DNA of 13,059 bases, from positions 1 to 13,059 of the forward strand of contig JBDNIH010000075.1 in the NCBI GenBank assembly GCA_041688385.1, written 5' to 3'. The translations under genes were made by a program, and so were the position numbers. Source of the stretch: UBA7662 sp041688385. GTDB taxonomy: Bacteria; Bacteroidota; Bacteroidia; UBA7662. Below are positions 1 to 7,790 of the stretch, piece after piece. The number at the start of each line of letters is the position of its first letter. The stretch's first letter is position 1. The notes under the pieces are model-generated. The model did no database searches. It was not told the origin of the DNA and was given only the letters and a program-made list of their open reading frames with translations.

Positions 1-2196
1 CATTTCGTACAAACGAAGCGTATCAGCGCCATATTGGCTGATGATATCATCGGGGTTGACGACATTCCATTTTGATTTAGACATCTTTTCGACTTCCGAG
101 CCACATTTAAAAATACCAGTGGAACTGATTTCGCCATTCTCAGGGTTTTCTAGTAGAAATTCCGCTGACTCATACTCCGTTCGCCAATTTTTGAACTGTT
201 CTAAATCAAGAACATCAAGTTTTACCATATTAACATCTACATGAATGGCAGTGGTTTTGAAGTTGTTTTTTAAACCTGCAGACACAAAAGCGTTTTTGCC
301 CTCAACACGATAAATAAATTTGCTTTGACCCTGAATCATACCTTGATTCACCAGTTTTTTGAATGGCTCTTTAAACCCAATCCAATTCCGGTCAAACAAA
401 AACTGTGTCCAGAAACGAGCATATAACAAGTGACCAGTGGCATGTTCTGCACCGCCCATATAAAGGTCAACTTGCTTCCAATAATCAATTTTATTACGCT
501 CAGCAAAGGTTGTTGCATTGTGTGGGTCCATGTAACGCAAAAAATACCAGCTTGACCCTGCCCAACCCGGCATGGTGGTGGTTTCTATCGGGTGCCCATT
601 GTAGGTCCAATTTTCGGCCCGGCCGAGGGGAGGTTCACCGTCTTCGGTAGGTAAATATTTATCTACAGCCGGCAGTTGAAGTGGCAATAGGTGGTCAGGC
701 ATTGCTTTGGGAATGCCGTTTTCAAAATAAATAGGCACAGGTTCACCCCAATACCGCTGACGACTAAAAATAGCATCTCGCAAGCGGAACTGAATGCGGC
801 CTTTTCCCAAACCACCTTTTTCAAGCGCCTCGATGGCTTTTTGAATGGCTGTTTTTACTTCCAGCCCATTTAGAAAACCGCTATTGATTATCCGGCTAGT
901 TTTGCTGTCGTTGGCGGCTAAGCTTATATCCGAACCTTCGATTATATCTAAAATTGGCAATTGGAAATGGTTTGCAAACCGCCAATCGCGCTCATCGCCA
1001 CCTGGAACAGCCATAACGGCACCGGTTCCGTAACTTGCCAATACGTAATCAGCTATCCAAACTGGTATTTTATCGCCGGTGAATGGATGTATGGCGTAGG
1101 CTCCTGTAAATGCACCACTCACGGTTTTTACGTCGGCCATTCGCTCTCTTTCTGATCGATTTTTAGCTTTGGTGATGTAGGCCTCTATGTGAGGACGATT
1201 TTCTGGGGTAATGATTTCAGCGACTAAAGCATGTTCAGGCGCTAAAACCATAAAACTCACTCCGAAAATGGTGTCTGGGCGGGTAGTGAAAACTTCAATC
1301 TGTTGGTTATTACCCTCCAATGAAAAGCGAATTAATGCACCTTCAGATCTACCAATCCAATTGCGTTGCTGCTCTTTGATGGCGTCGGACCAATCTATTT
1401 CGTTTAATCCATCTAATAAACGCTGACTATAAGCCAAAATGCGCATCATCCATTGTCGCATCATGCGAATTTCAACTGGATGACCTCCACGTTCCGATAA
1501 GCCATCTTTGATTTCGTCGTTGGCAAGGACAGTACCTAAGGCTGGGCACCAATTCACACGTGCTTCTGCGAGATAAGCCAGCCGATAATGCATGAGCAAG
1601 TCCGATTGGTATTGTTCATCTGCAGACTTCCACGCTGTTGCGTCAAAAGCAGGTACGTTCTCATCGCATTGGGCTTGCAAGCCCACATTGCCATTTTTAT
1701 CAAAATAATGGATGAGTTCTGTAATTGGGCGAGCCTTGTCTTGGCTTTTGTCATACCAGCTATCGAAAAGCTGTAGAAAAATCCATTGCGTCCAACGGTA
1801 GTAGGCTGGATCGCTGGTGGTTATTTCTCTTTTCCAGTCGTACGACAGACCGATGTACTCCATTTGCTCTACATAACGTTTGATATTTTGTTCCGTAGTG
1901 ATAGCTGGGTGCTGACCTGTTTGGATTGCATATTGTTCGGCAGGTAAGCCGAATGCGTCAAAACCCATGGGGTGTAAGACGTTAAAACCTTTCATTCGTT
2001 TAAACCGACTTACAATATCGCTTGCAATGTAACCTAGGGGATGCCCTACATGTAATCCGGCACCTGAGGGATAGGGAAACATGTCGAGTACATAATATTT
2101 TGGTTTTTCGCTTTGATCGTCTGTTTTGTAAACATTTTGGTCTGCCCAAAGTTTACGGGCATGTTTTTCAACGTCAGCGAAAAGGTAATCGGCCAT
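1..2196 (-). CDS. leuS: Leucyl-tRNA synthetase (LeuRS), 3' end cut by window edge
   Basis: Cytoplasmic class I aminoacyl-tRNA synthetase that charges tRNA-Leu with leucine and edits mischarged tRNA. The reading frame is open for 732 codons from the ATG at 2196 to the edge, with no internal stop when read codon by codon. The protein begins MADYLFADVEKHARKLWADQ. The HIGH-type motif is HVGH at residues 49-52, in the context PSGAGLHVGHPLGY. The CP1 editing domain carries TTRPDTIFG and GTGAVMAV followed by PGGDERD. The KMSKS loop is at residues 704-708 (EVEKMSKSKWNVVNPDDI), preceded by a long insert typical of Bacteroidota LeuRS. From family knowledge of full-length Bacteroidota enzymes (about 930 residues), roughly 200 residues, mainly the anticodon-binding and C-terminal domains, lie to the left of the window. 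It is transcribed divergently from ftsX. Identity is very secure. Confidence 0.97.
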   Translation of the reverse strand, partial: MADYLFADVEKHARKLWADQNVYKTDDQSEKPKYYVLDMFPYPSGAGLHVGHPLGYIASDIVSRFKRMKGFNVLHPMGFDAFGLPAEQYAIQTGQHPAITTEQNIKRYVEQMEYIGLSYDWKREITTSDPAYYRWTQWIFLQLFDSWYDKSQDKARPITELIHYFDKNGNVGLQAQCDENVPAFDATAWKSADEQYQSDLLMHYRLAYLAEARVNWCPALGTVLANDEIKDGLSERGGHPVEIRMMRQWMMRILAYSQRLLDGLNEIDWSDAIKEQQRNWIGRSEGALIRFSLEGNNQQIEVFTTRPDTIFGVSFMVLAPEHALVAEIITPENRPHIEAYITKAKNRSERERMADVKTVSGAFTGAYAIHPFTGDKIPVWIADYVLASYGTGAVMAVPGGDERDWRFANHFQLPILDIIEGSDISLAANDSKTSRIINSGFLNGLEVKTAIQKAIEALEKGGLGKGRIQFRLRDAIFSRQRYWGEPVPIYFENGIPKAMPDHLLPLQLPAVDKYLPTEDGEPPLGRAENWTYNGHPIETTTMPGWAGSSWYFLRYMDPHNATTFAERNKIDYWKQVDLYMGGAEHATGHLLYARFWTQFLFDRNWIGFKEPFKKLVNQGMIQGQSKFIYRVEGKNAFVSAGLKNNFKTTAIHVDVNMVKLDVLDLEQFKNWRTEYESAEFLLENPENGEISSTGIFKCGSEVEKMSKSKWNVVNPDDIISQYGADTLRLYEM

Positions 2197-2352
2197 AAAG
2201 GAAAAAACTTAAGGGTACAAAAATAGAGATATCATCCACTAATTCAGGTGTTACGGGCCTTTTTCGGTGGCTTTTTCCCCTTTTTTGCTTTGATTTCCAC
2301 AAGATGCCCGCTTCAGTTCGAATAAATCTTATTTTAGCGTCCAAATACCGCT
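2197..2352. other. Divergent leuS/ftsX intergenic region
   Basis: This 156-bp spacer must hold the promoters of both leuS (leftward) and the ftsX operon (rightward). The leuS -7 box is at 2218-2225. For ftsX the best candidate is TATTTTAG at 2330-2337, a one-mismatch match to TAnnTTTG, 15 bp before the ATG, with no matching upstream element. The middle is a T-rich run on the plus strand (about 2259-2292). No RNA gene or terminator is apparent. Confidence 0.6.
2218..2225 (-). promoter_or_regulatory. Candidate -7 box of the leuS promoter (TATTTTTG)
   Basis: On the minus strand this reads TATTTTTG, an exact match to the Bacteroidota sigma-factor -7 consensus TAnnTTTG. It lies 21 bp upstream of the leuS ATG, so the transcript would have a leader of only about 15 nt. 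I do not see a convincing TTG element at the expected distance upstream (around -33), so the call rests on the -7 match and its position in the only spacer available. Confidence 0.45.
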
Positions 2353-3231
2353 ATGTCGGAACAAACTACACTTAATTATTTCCGCCGTAAGGCTCGGCGT
2401 TCCAGTGTTACTGCTGTAATCAGCATAACTTTGGTGCTTTTTTTATTGGGTCTTTTTAGTGTTTTGGTGATGAACGCCAAACTATTATCGGACTATGTGA
2501 AAGAAAATCTACAGGTTCAGATTTTTATCAATGAAGAAGCAGACCCCAAGCAGATCAACGATATCGCCAAACAACTTCGGGCCAATCCATATGTCAAGCA
2601 GCTGGATTACGTCTCAAAAGAAGATGCTGTTCAAATTTTAACTGCCGACTTGGGAGAGGATTTTGTTGATTTTCTTGGGTATAATCCACTTTTAGCTTCT
2701 TTCAATCTTACGGTAGAGGCTAATTATGCGAATTCTGACAGTCTGGAGAAGGTAAAGAAACAGTTATTGGTAAATCCTATTGTTAAGGAAGTGTACTACC
2801 AAGCGGGTGTTTTGGATCTGTTGAACAAAAACATTAACACCATAGCAACGATAGTTGCAGGATTCAGTTTGTTATTATTGTTAATCACCGTAACGCTCAT
2901 CAATAATAGTATCAGGCTCTCTTTGTATAGCCAGCGCTTTATCATTAAAAGTATGCAACTGGTAGGGGCTACTACCTGGTTTATTAAACGGCCTTATCTT
3001 TTAAAAAGCCTGCTGCAAGGGGCTATTTCGGTTGCCTTGGCGGTGGGTCTTTTGTATTTGGTTATTTATTTTGGTGACCGTCAAATACCTGATTTAGCGG
3101 GGTTGAGGGACAAACTGCTCAGTATTTATATTGGCGTTGGTTTATTGGGACTTGGACTCGTTATTAGCTTTTTAAGTACATGGATAGCCATCAACCGTTA
3201 TCTGAATCATAAAATCGACGATCTTTATTGA
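2353..3231 (+). CDS. ftsX: FtsX-family ABC transporter permease (cell division)
   Basis: Inner-membrane permease subunit of the FtsEX complex, which in other bacteria signals to periplasmic peptidoglycan hydrolases during division. The 292-residue protein has the FtsX layout: a basic cytoplasmic N-terminus with RRKARRSS, TM1 at about 20-42, a periplasmic domain at about 43-158, then three more membrane segments at about 162-184, 218-240 and 257-280. The conserved cytoplasmic loop before TM3 reads IIKSMQLVGATTWFIKRPYL, a strong FtsX signature. The first gene of a five-gene operon, it is followed by a hairpin and a DUF3098-like gene. No ftsE ATPase gene is in the window; separation of ftsX from ftsE is common in Bacteroidota as far as I know. 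Start chosen at the ATG giving MSEQTTLNYF; no clear ribosome binding site is visible. Confidence 0.93.
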   Translation: MSEQTTLNYFRRKARRSSVTAVISITLVLFLLGLFSVLVMNAKLLSDYVKENLQVQIFINEEADPKQINDIAKQLRANPYVKQLDYVSKEDAVQILTADLGEDFVDFLGYNPLLASFNLTVEANYANSDSLEKVKKQLLVNPIVKEVYYQAGVLDLLNKNINTIATIVAGFSLLLLLITVTLINNSIRLSLYSQRFIIKSMQLVGATTWFIKRPYLLKSLLQGAISVALAVGLLYLVIYFGDRQIPDLAGLRDKLLSIYIGVGLLGLGLVISFLSTWIAINRYLNHKIDDLY

Positions 3232-3245
3232 TATTAAAATCTAGC

Positions 3246-3264
3246 GGATGACGTTTTGTCATCC
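3246..3264 (+). other. Perfect 7-bp inverted repeat between ftsX and the DUF3098 gene
   Basis: GGATGAC (3246-3252) and GTCATCC (3258-3264) form a perfect 7-bp stem around a GTTTT loop. It sits 14 bp after the ftsX stop and 16 bp before the preferred ATG at 3281. No T-run follows on either strand, so it is not a canonical intrinsic terminator. An mRNA processing or stability hairpin, or a protein-binding palindrome, is possible. It shares the pattern TGAC-N5-GTCA with the palindrome upstream of htrA. Confidence 0.6.
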
Positions 3265-3280
3265 TAAAAGTATACAGACT

Positions 3281-3499
3281 ATGAAAAACAACGATACCGC
3301 CGGAAAATTACTTTTTGCTAAGCTCAACTATCGCCTAATGATAGCAGGCGTACTACTCATCGTCATTGGCTGCGCTATGATGGCAGGACAAGAGAATATA
3401 TTTAGTTTTACTAAAATCACCTTAGGGCCAATCATTGCCATGTTAGGTTTTATAATGCAGGTATTTGCCATTATGTATCGTCCGAAAAAACAGGCATGA
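3281..3499 (+). CDS. Small two-TM membrane protein, DUF3098-like
   Basis: A 72-residue protein with two hydrophobic segments (about residues 20-36 and 45-65) and a basic C-terminus ending YRPKKQA, so both ends are probably cytoplasmic. Its place between ftsX and uppP, its size, and the spaced pattern LNYRLMIAG followed by GPIIAMLGF match the Bacteroidota family DUF3098, whose function is unknown. I chose the ATG at 3281 (MKNNDTAGKLLFAK); an upstream in-frame ATG at 3248 would add 11 residues but lies inside the hairpin at 3246-3264. The stop overlaps the uppP ATG (ATGA, 3496-3499), so the two are probably translationally coupled. The context suggests an envelope or cell-wall role, which is inference only. 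Confidence 0.8.
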   Translation: MKNNDTAGKLLFAKLNYRLMIAGVLLIVIGCAMMAGQENIFSFTKITLGPIIAMLGFIMQVFAIMYRPKKQA

Positions 3500-4290
3500 C
3501 CCTTTTTCAAGCGATTGTCATAGCTATCATAGAAGGCCTGACAGAGTTTTTACCGGTTTCAAGTACGGGACATATGATTTTGGCCTCATCACTCATGGGA
3601 ATTCATGAGGATGAATTTGTAAAATCATTCGAGGTAGTGATACAGCTAGGCGCCATATTGGCCGTGCTTGCGCTTTATTATAAGCGGTTTTTGGTTAGTT
3701 TCGAGATATACCTGAAGCTTTTTGTGGCATTTTTGCCAACGGGGGTCATCGGGTTATTGGCCTACAAAAGCATTAAAGCTTATCTCTTTAACCCAACGAC
3801 AGTTAGCATTTCACTTATTGTAGGTGGGGTAGTGCTCATCCTTCTCGATCGATGGACCGAAAAAAAGGAAAGCCGTTACGTCGAACTCGAGCACATTAGC
3901 TATACCGATGCATTAAAGATTGGATTTATTCAATGCATAAGTATGATACCTGGGGTATCTCGTTCGGCGGCTACTATTTTTGGCGGCGTTTATGCAGGTT
4001 TTAATCGAATGCAAGCAGCCGAGTTTTCCTTCCTGCTAGCGATTCCAACAATGTTTGCAGCGTCAGGCTACGACATTCTTAAAAACCACGAGACCATTTT
4101 AAATGGCAATTTGAATACCCTTCTCATTGGTGCTCTTGTTGCTTTTTTAGTGGCTATCGTTGCCGTTAAGGGCTTTGTTAGTTTTCTAACGAAATACGGG
4201 TTTAAGCATTTTGGCTACTATCGTATTGCTTTAGGGATACTCTTTTTGTTGTACGCGTACAACAGCGGACTGCAACTTACCGCGGATTGA
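3496..4290 (+). CDS. uppP: Undecaprenyl-diphosphatase (BacA/UppP family)
   Basis: Integral membrane phosphatase that converts undecaprenyl diphosphate to the monophosphate, regenerating the lipid carrier for peptidoglycan and other envelope glycans; the family is linked to bacitracin resistance. The 264-residue length is normal. The first signature, EGLTEFLPVSSTGHM, is at residues 13-27 with Glu13, Glu17 and His26; the second, PGVSRSAATIFGG, is at 152-164 with the catalytic-type Arg156. The rest is a series of hydrophobic helices, including the late segment YYRIALGILFLLYAY. The ATG overlaps the stop of the DUF3098 gene (ATGA), and the stop TGA overlaps the TTG start of truB. Assignment is very secure. 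Confidence 0.96.
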   Translation: MTLFQAIVIAIIEGLTEFLPVSSTGHMILASSLMGIHEDEFVKSFEVVIQLGAILAVLALYYKRFLVSFEIYLKLFVAFLPTGVIGLLAYKSIKAYLFNPTTVSISLIVGGVVLILLDRWTEKKESRYVELEHISYTDALKIGFIQCISMIPGVSRSAATIFGGVYAGFNRMQAAEFSFLLAIPTMFAASGYDILKNHETILNGNLNTLLIGALVAFLVAIVAVKGFVSFLTKYGFKHFGYYRIALGILFLLYAYNSGLQLTAD

Positions 4291-4991
4291 AAAAATTCGA
4301 TTTTGAGGCAGGAGAGGTGCTCCTGGTAAACAAACCTTTAGGCTGGTCCAGTTTTCAATTGGTCAAAAAGGTGAGGTATATGGCGAAAGTCAAAAAGGTG
4401 GGCCATGCTGGCACCCTAGACCCGCTGGCTACCGGTTTATTGATTTTATGTACGGGAAAGGCTACCAAACAAATCGAATCTTTTATGGGGCAGGAAAAGA
4501 CCTATACCGGGTGTTTTAGATTGGGAGAATCCACACCAAGCTACGATCGTGAGACCGAAGTTGACGAAAGGTTTCCAACGGATCATATCTCTATGGAAGC
4601 CCTTCAGGAAATCAAAAAAAGTCTAACCGGTGTAATAGCGCAATTCCCACCAGCACATTCGGCGATTAAATTAGATGGTAAGCGATTGTATGAAAGTGCC
4701 CGTCAGGGTATAGCTGTTTATCCTAAGTCAAGAACGGTACAAGTCTTGGATTTTGATTTTACCAGTGTCGAAATGCCGGATATCTATTTCAGCATACGCT
4801 GTAGTAAAGGAACCTACATCCGTTCGCTTGTACATGATTTTGGTCGTGCATTAGCAAATGGCGCTGTTCTTACCGAACTTTGCCGCACGGCAATTGGGGG
4901 TTTTCAATTGCAAGATGCATGGGAGCTAGCTACTCTTGAAACAGCAATTAAAGCGCAGAAAACGACAGCAAGCGATTCGCCTCAAGAATGA
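4287..4991 (+). CDS. truB: tRNA pseudouridine(55) synthase TruB
   Basis: Isomerises U55 to pseudouridine in the T-psi-C loop of tRNAs. The 234-residue protein shows the TruB signatures in order: VNKPLGWSSFQLV near 14-26, GHAGTLDPLATGLL at 39-52 with catalytic Asp45, KATKQIESFMGQEKTYTG, AHSAIKLDGKRLYESARQG, and CSKGTYIRSLVHDFG. The length suits the compact Bacteroidota form without a large C-terminal PUA extension. The start codon is TTG at 4287, overlapping the uppP stop (TTGA); no ATG lies near enough to include the conserved N-terminus, the next in-frame Met being Met32, so TTG is well supported. The stop overlaps the ribF ATG (ATGA, 4988-4991). TTG and the overlaps suggest translation by re-initiation after uppP. 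Confidence 0.95.
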   Translation: MKKFDFEAGEVLLVNKPLGWSSFQLVKKVRYMAKVKKVGHAGTLDPLATGLLILCTGKATKQIESFMGQEKTYTGCFRLGESTPSYDRETEVDERFPTDHISMEALQEIKKSLTGVIAQFPPAHSAIKLDGKRLYESARQGIAVYPKSRTVQVLDFDFTSVEMPDIYFSIRCSKGTYIRSLVHDFGRALANGAVLTELCRTAIGGFQLQDAWELATLETAIKAQKTTASDSPQE

Positions 4992-5914
4992 ATATTTATC
5001 ACGGATTAAGCGATTACACCTTTTCGAAACCCATCGCGCTGACCATTGGTTCTTTCGATGGTGTTCACCACGGGCACCAAGAAATCATTCATCGTTTGCG
5101 GGAGGATGCTGAACGTTTGGGGTGTTTATCTGCTATAATGACCTTTACCCCACATCCACGTATCGTTCTTAACAGAGATAAGGAGAATCTGCGTTTATTA
5201 AATACAGACCTGGAGAAACAAGAACTTATGCGGCATTTTGGCATTGATATCTTGTTTTTTATGCCATTTAATCAGCAGTTTTTAAGCCAATCGGCCCAAA
5301 CTTTTCTACACGATATGTTGCTCAATACATTGAAGACAAAACATATTGTGCTTGGCTACGATCATCGTTTTGGAAACAACCGCGAAGGAGATGTTCATTT
5401 TCTAAAAGAGCAGGCGGTACAATATGGTTATTCAGTTGATGAAATCTCACGTCAAGAAGTAGACGATATGGCCGTTAGTTCTACCAAAATCAGACAAGCC
5501 TTGGAGGCAGGGGAGATTGGTCTAGCGAATAAAATGCTGGGCTATAGCTATGGTCTGACGGGTAAAGTGGTTAGAGGAGATCGGATTGGGCGAACGCTCG
5601 GATATCCTACTGCTAATCTCCAAATCTCGGATAGGTACAAGCAACTCCCAGCCAACGGAGTATATGCCTGTGAGGCTCAAGTAGGTCAGGATTGGCTTCC
5701 CGCCATGTGCTATATCGGCAACAGACCAACCATTAACGGGCTAACCAACAATGTGGAAGTGAACATACTCGATTGGGAAGGCGATTTATACGACACTGAA
5801 CTGCGCATTCGATTTGTTGCGCAAGTAAGGGGAGATATTAAGTTTTCTAGTTTAGCCGCTTTGAAAAGTCAGATACAAGAAGACGAATTTGTAATTAGAA
5901 AGCTATTGAAGTAG
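4988..5914 (+). CDS. ribF: Bifunctional riboflavin kinase / FAD synthetase
   Basis: Makes FMN from riboflavin and then FAD from FMN in the cytoplasm. The N-terminal FMN adenylyltransferase half carries the nucleotidyltransferase motif GSFDGVHHGHQEII at residues 22-35, TFTPHPR, LGYDHRFG and the motif VSSTKIR. The C-terminal flavokinase half shows GRTLGYPTANLQ, the NGVYA segment, GNRPTING and VEVNILDWEGDLY. At 308 residues it is full length. It is the last gene of the ftsX operon, overlapping truB by 4 nt. Its TAG stop lies one base from the stop codon of convergent holA, leaving no room for a terminator between them. Assignment is secure. Confidence 0.96.
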   Translation: MNIYHGLSDYTFSKPIALTIGSFDGVHHGHQEIIHRLREDAERLGCLSAIMTFTPHPRIVLNRDKENLRLLNTDLEKQELMRHFGIDILFFMPFNQQFLSQSAQTFLHDMLLNTLKTKHIVLGYDHRFGNNREGDVHFLKEQAVQYGYSVDEISRQEVDDMAVSSTKIRQALEAGEIGLANKMLGYSYGLTGKVVRGDRIGRTLGYPTANLQISDRYKQLPANGVYACEAQVGQDWLPAMCYIGNRPTINGLTNNVEVNILDWEGDLYDTELRIRFVAQVRGDIKFSSLAALKSQIQEDEFVIRKLLK

Positions 5915-5915
5915 T

Positions 5916-6965
5916 TCAGGATACAAGTTTGTAAATCAATTCTTTAAGTAGTTCTCCATCCTCGGTTTCTGCGCTGCCTAAACCTTTCGCTTTTAGGTCG
6001 TATTCCAGTAAAGTCGCAATACTCCTTTTTACTTTCGACATTGGATAGTTTCGGGAAAAGCTGATGTAGTCTTTAACAAAAAACGCATTGCTCAAGCCCA
6101 TCAAACGTTGCAAGGTTTCCGGTTGAGTGCCTGGATTATGATGAACAACATATAGCCGATTGAACAGTTGGTATAAATTAGAGATGCACATGGGCATCGT
6201 AAAATTGCTTGCCTTGGGACTTCCGGCGAAGTAGTTGGCTATTTGGTAGGCCTTGAAAATATCTTTTTTGCCAATTGCATTTTGGAGTTCAAAGACGTTG
6301 TAATCTCGGCTTATACCAACATATTTTTCAATTAATTCTGTAGTAATAGTGGCCCCCGCAGGTATATTTATGGCCAATTTTGTGAGTTCATTGGCTATTT
6401 TCTCGAGATTATTACCCAAGTATTCGGCCATTACTACGGCAGTTTGCGGTGCAATACTAAAGCCCTGACTGCTGACATAGTTAGCTATCCATTTGTCAAG
6501 TAGGTAGTCCCTTTCTTTTAGACTATTAAAAAGGATAGCTTTCCCGGCTTTTATCTGTTCCTCGAGGGCTTTGTAGACTTTTTTTCGCTTATCAAGCGTT
6601 TTTCCCTTGTAACAAAATACAAGGACGGTACTGCTCAATGGTTTGTTGAAATACGGTATCAGGTTCTCAAGCTCTTTTTCGGTGAGGTTCTGTGCTTCTT
6701 TTATGAGAACCAGTTGATGCGTAAACATCATGGGAAAACGACGGGAGGCGTTGATGATTACACCTGCGTTGATATCCCGGCCGTATAGCACAGTTTGGTT
6801 AAAACCTTGCTGCTCTTCAGGTATGACATTTTTTTCAAGCCAATTTGCCAGGTTGTCGAGATAATAGGGTTCCTCTCCCTGCATAAAAAGAATGGGAGGA
6901 AACTTACCTGCTTTTAATGTTTTAAGCAACCCATCATACCCTATTTCATCTTTACCCTTGGCCAT
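5916..6965 (-). CDS. holA: DNA polymerase III subunit delta
   Basis: Clamp-loader subunit that opens the beta sliding clamp during replication. The 349-residue protein matches HolA: an N-terminal AAA+-like region starting PPILFMQGEEPYYLDNLANW at about 23-42, with the delta-type acidic/aromatic EEPYYLD segment, then SRRFPMMFTHQLVLIKEAQNL, the helical region EYLGNNLEKIANELTKLAI, and the Bacteroidota-type C-terminal helical domain with VFELQNAIGKKDIFKAY. The ATG overlaps the stop of the upstream AMP nucleosidase gene by one base (TAATG), so the two are probably cotranscribed. The stop is one base from the ribF stop on the other strand. Identity is secure from the overall pattern, although HolA proteins diverge strongly in sequence. 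Confidence 0.93.
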   Translation of the reverse strand: MAKGKDEIGYDGLLKTLKAGKFPPILFMQGEEPYYLDNLANWLEKNVIPEEQQGFNQTVLYGRDINAGVIINASRRFPMMFTHQLVLIKEAQNLTEKELENLIPYFNKPLSSTVLVFCYKGKTLDKRKKVYKALEEQIKAGKAILFNSLKERDYLLDKWIANYVSSQGFSIAPQTAVVMAEYLGNNLEKIANELTKLAINIPAGATITTELIEKYVGISRDYNVFELQNAIGKKDIFKAYQIANYFAGSPKASNFTMPMCISNLYQLFNRLYVVHHNPGTQPETLQRLMGLSNAFFVKDYISFSRNYPMSKVKRSIATLLEYDLKAKGLGSAETEDGELLKELIYKLVS

Positions 6966-7735
6966 TAGAATCGAAGGTGTTTAACGGTTAATCCGTTGTT
7001 AATGAGCTGTTTTAGGGAGCCTATTCCCACTTTGAGATGACTCTCAACATAGTTCGCGGTGACTTTCATATCGCTTTCAGCGGTTTTTACTCCTTCGGGT
7101 ATCATTGGCTGGTCGCTAACAAGCAAGAGGGCCCCGGTTGGTATCGCGTTATGAAAGCCAACACTAAAAATGGTTGCCGTTTCCATATCAATCGCCATGG
7201 TCCTGGTTTCGCGCAGATAGTTTTTGAACTTCTTATCATGCTCCCAAACTCTGCGGTTGGTTGTATATACTGTACCTGTCCAATAGTCCAGTCCCATATC
7301 TCGAACGGTGGTTGAGATGGCTTTCTGCAGCGCAAAGGAGGGAAGGGCTGGCACTTCGGCAGGGAAGTAGTCGTTAGAGGTTCCTTCACCCCGGATGGCG
7401 GCGATGGGTAGAATCAGATCGCCAATCTGGTTTTTGCGTTTTAGTCCGCCACATTTACCTAAAAAAAGCACTGCTTTTGGCTTAATCGCCGTGAGTAAGT
7501 CCATTGCAGTAGCAGCCATCGGGCTTCCCATGCCAAAATTAATAATGGTAATACCTTCTGCTACGCAGGTTTGCATCGGCTTATCCTTCCCCATTATAGG
7601 TGATTGGTAGAGCTCTGAAAAAATTTCAAGGTAGTTGCTGAAATTGGTGAGCAGAATATATTGGGTAAAATCTTCGAGCGGTCTACCGGTGTAACGGGGC
7701 AGCCAGTTATTGACAATGTCTTCTTTGGTTTTCAT
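6965..7735 (-). CDS. amn: AMP nucleosidase, short single-domain form
   Basis: Predicted to hydrolyse AMP to adenine and ribose 5-phosphate, a purine salvage or AMP-level control step. The 256-residue protein is a nucleoside phosphorylase/hydrolase-fold domain: GMGSPMAATAMDLL at 68-81, the phosphate-site type motif GKCGGL at 93-98, GEGTSNDYFP near 117-125, the substrate-binding Met-Glu motif in AIDMETATIF at 181-190, and SDQP with catalytic-type Asp208. It lacks the extra N-terminal domain of the roughly 480-residue E. coli Amn; short forms are usual in Bacteroidota. It is upstream of holA with a 1-nt overlap. A weak -7-like TAATTTAG lies 15 bp upstream on the minus strand (7751-7758). A related nucleoside phosphorylase specificity cannot be excluded from sequence alone. 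Confidence 0.87.
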   Translation of the reverse strand: MKTKEDIVNNWLPRYTGRPLEDFTQYILLTNFSNYLEIFSELYQSPIMGKDKPMQTCVAEGITIINFGMGSPMAATAMDLLTAIKPKAVLFLGKCGGLKRKNQIGDLILPIAAIRGEGTSNDYFPAEVPALPSFALQKAISTTVRDMGLDYWTGTVYTTNRRVWEHDKKFKNYLRETRTMAIDMETATIFSVGFHNAIPTGALLLVSDQPMIPEGVKTAESDMKVTANYVESHLKVGIGSLKQLINNGLTVKHLRF

Positions 7736-7790
7736 AGCTTTAACTTCACGCTAAATTAAGAAAAGCAATTAGCTCTGTATTCCCGATTTT

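Noticed and set aside
41..2000. Several short plus- and minus-strand open frames of 60-80 codons within 1-2196
   Set aside because: All lie inside leuS, which is continuous and fully motif-supported on the minus strand; the short frames have no recognisable domains.
2289..2337. TTTG (2289-2292) with TATTTTAG (2330-2337) as a complete ftsX promoter
   Set aside because: The 37-bp spacing is far too long and the -7 element has a mismatch; only the -7-like site is mentioned.
3246..3264. Intrinsic terminator after ftsX
   Set aside because: The stem is perfect but no T-run follows on either strand, and the genes on either side appear to form one operon.
7037..7610. Plus-strand frames opposite amn
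   Set aside because: Antisense shadows of a well-supported nucleosidase gene.
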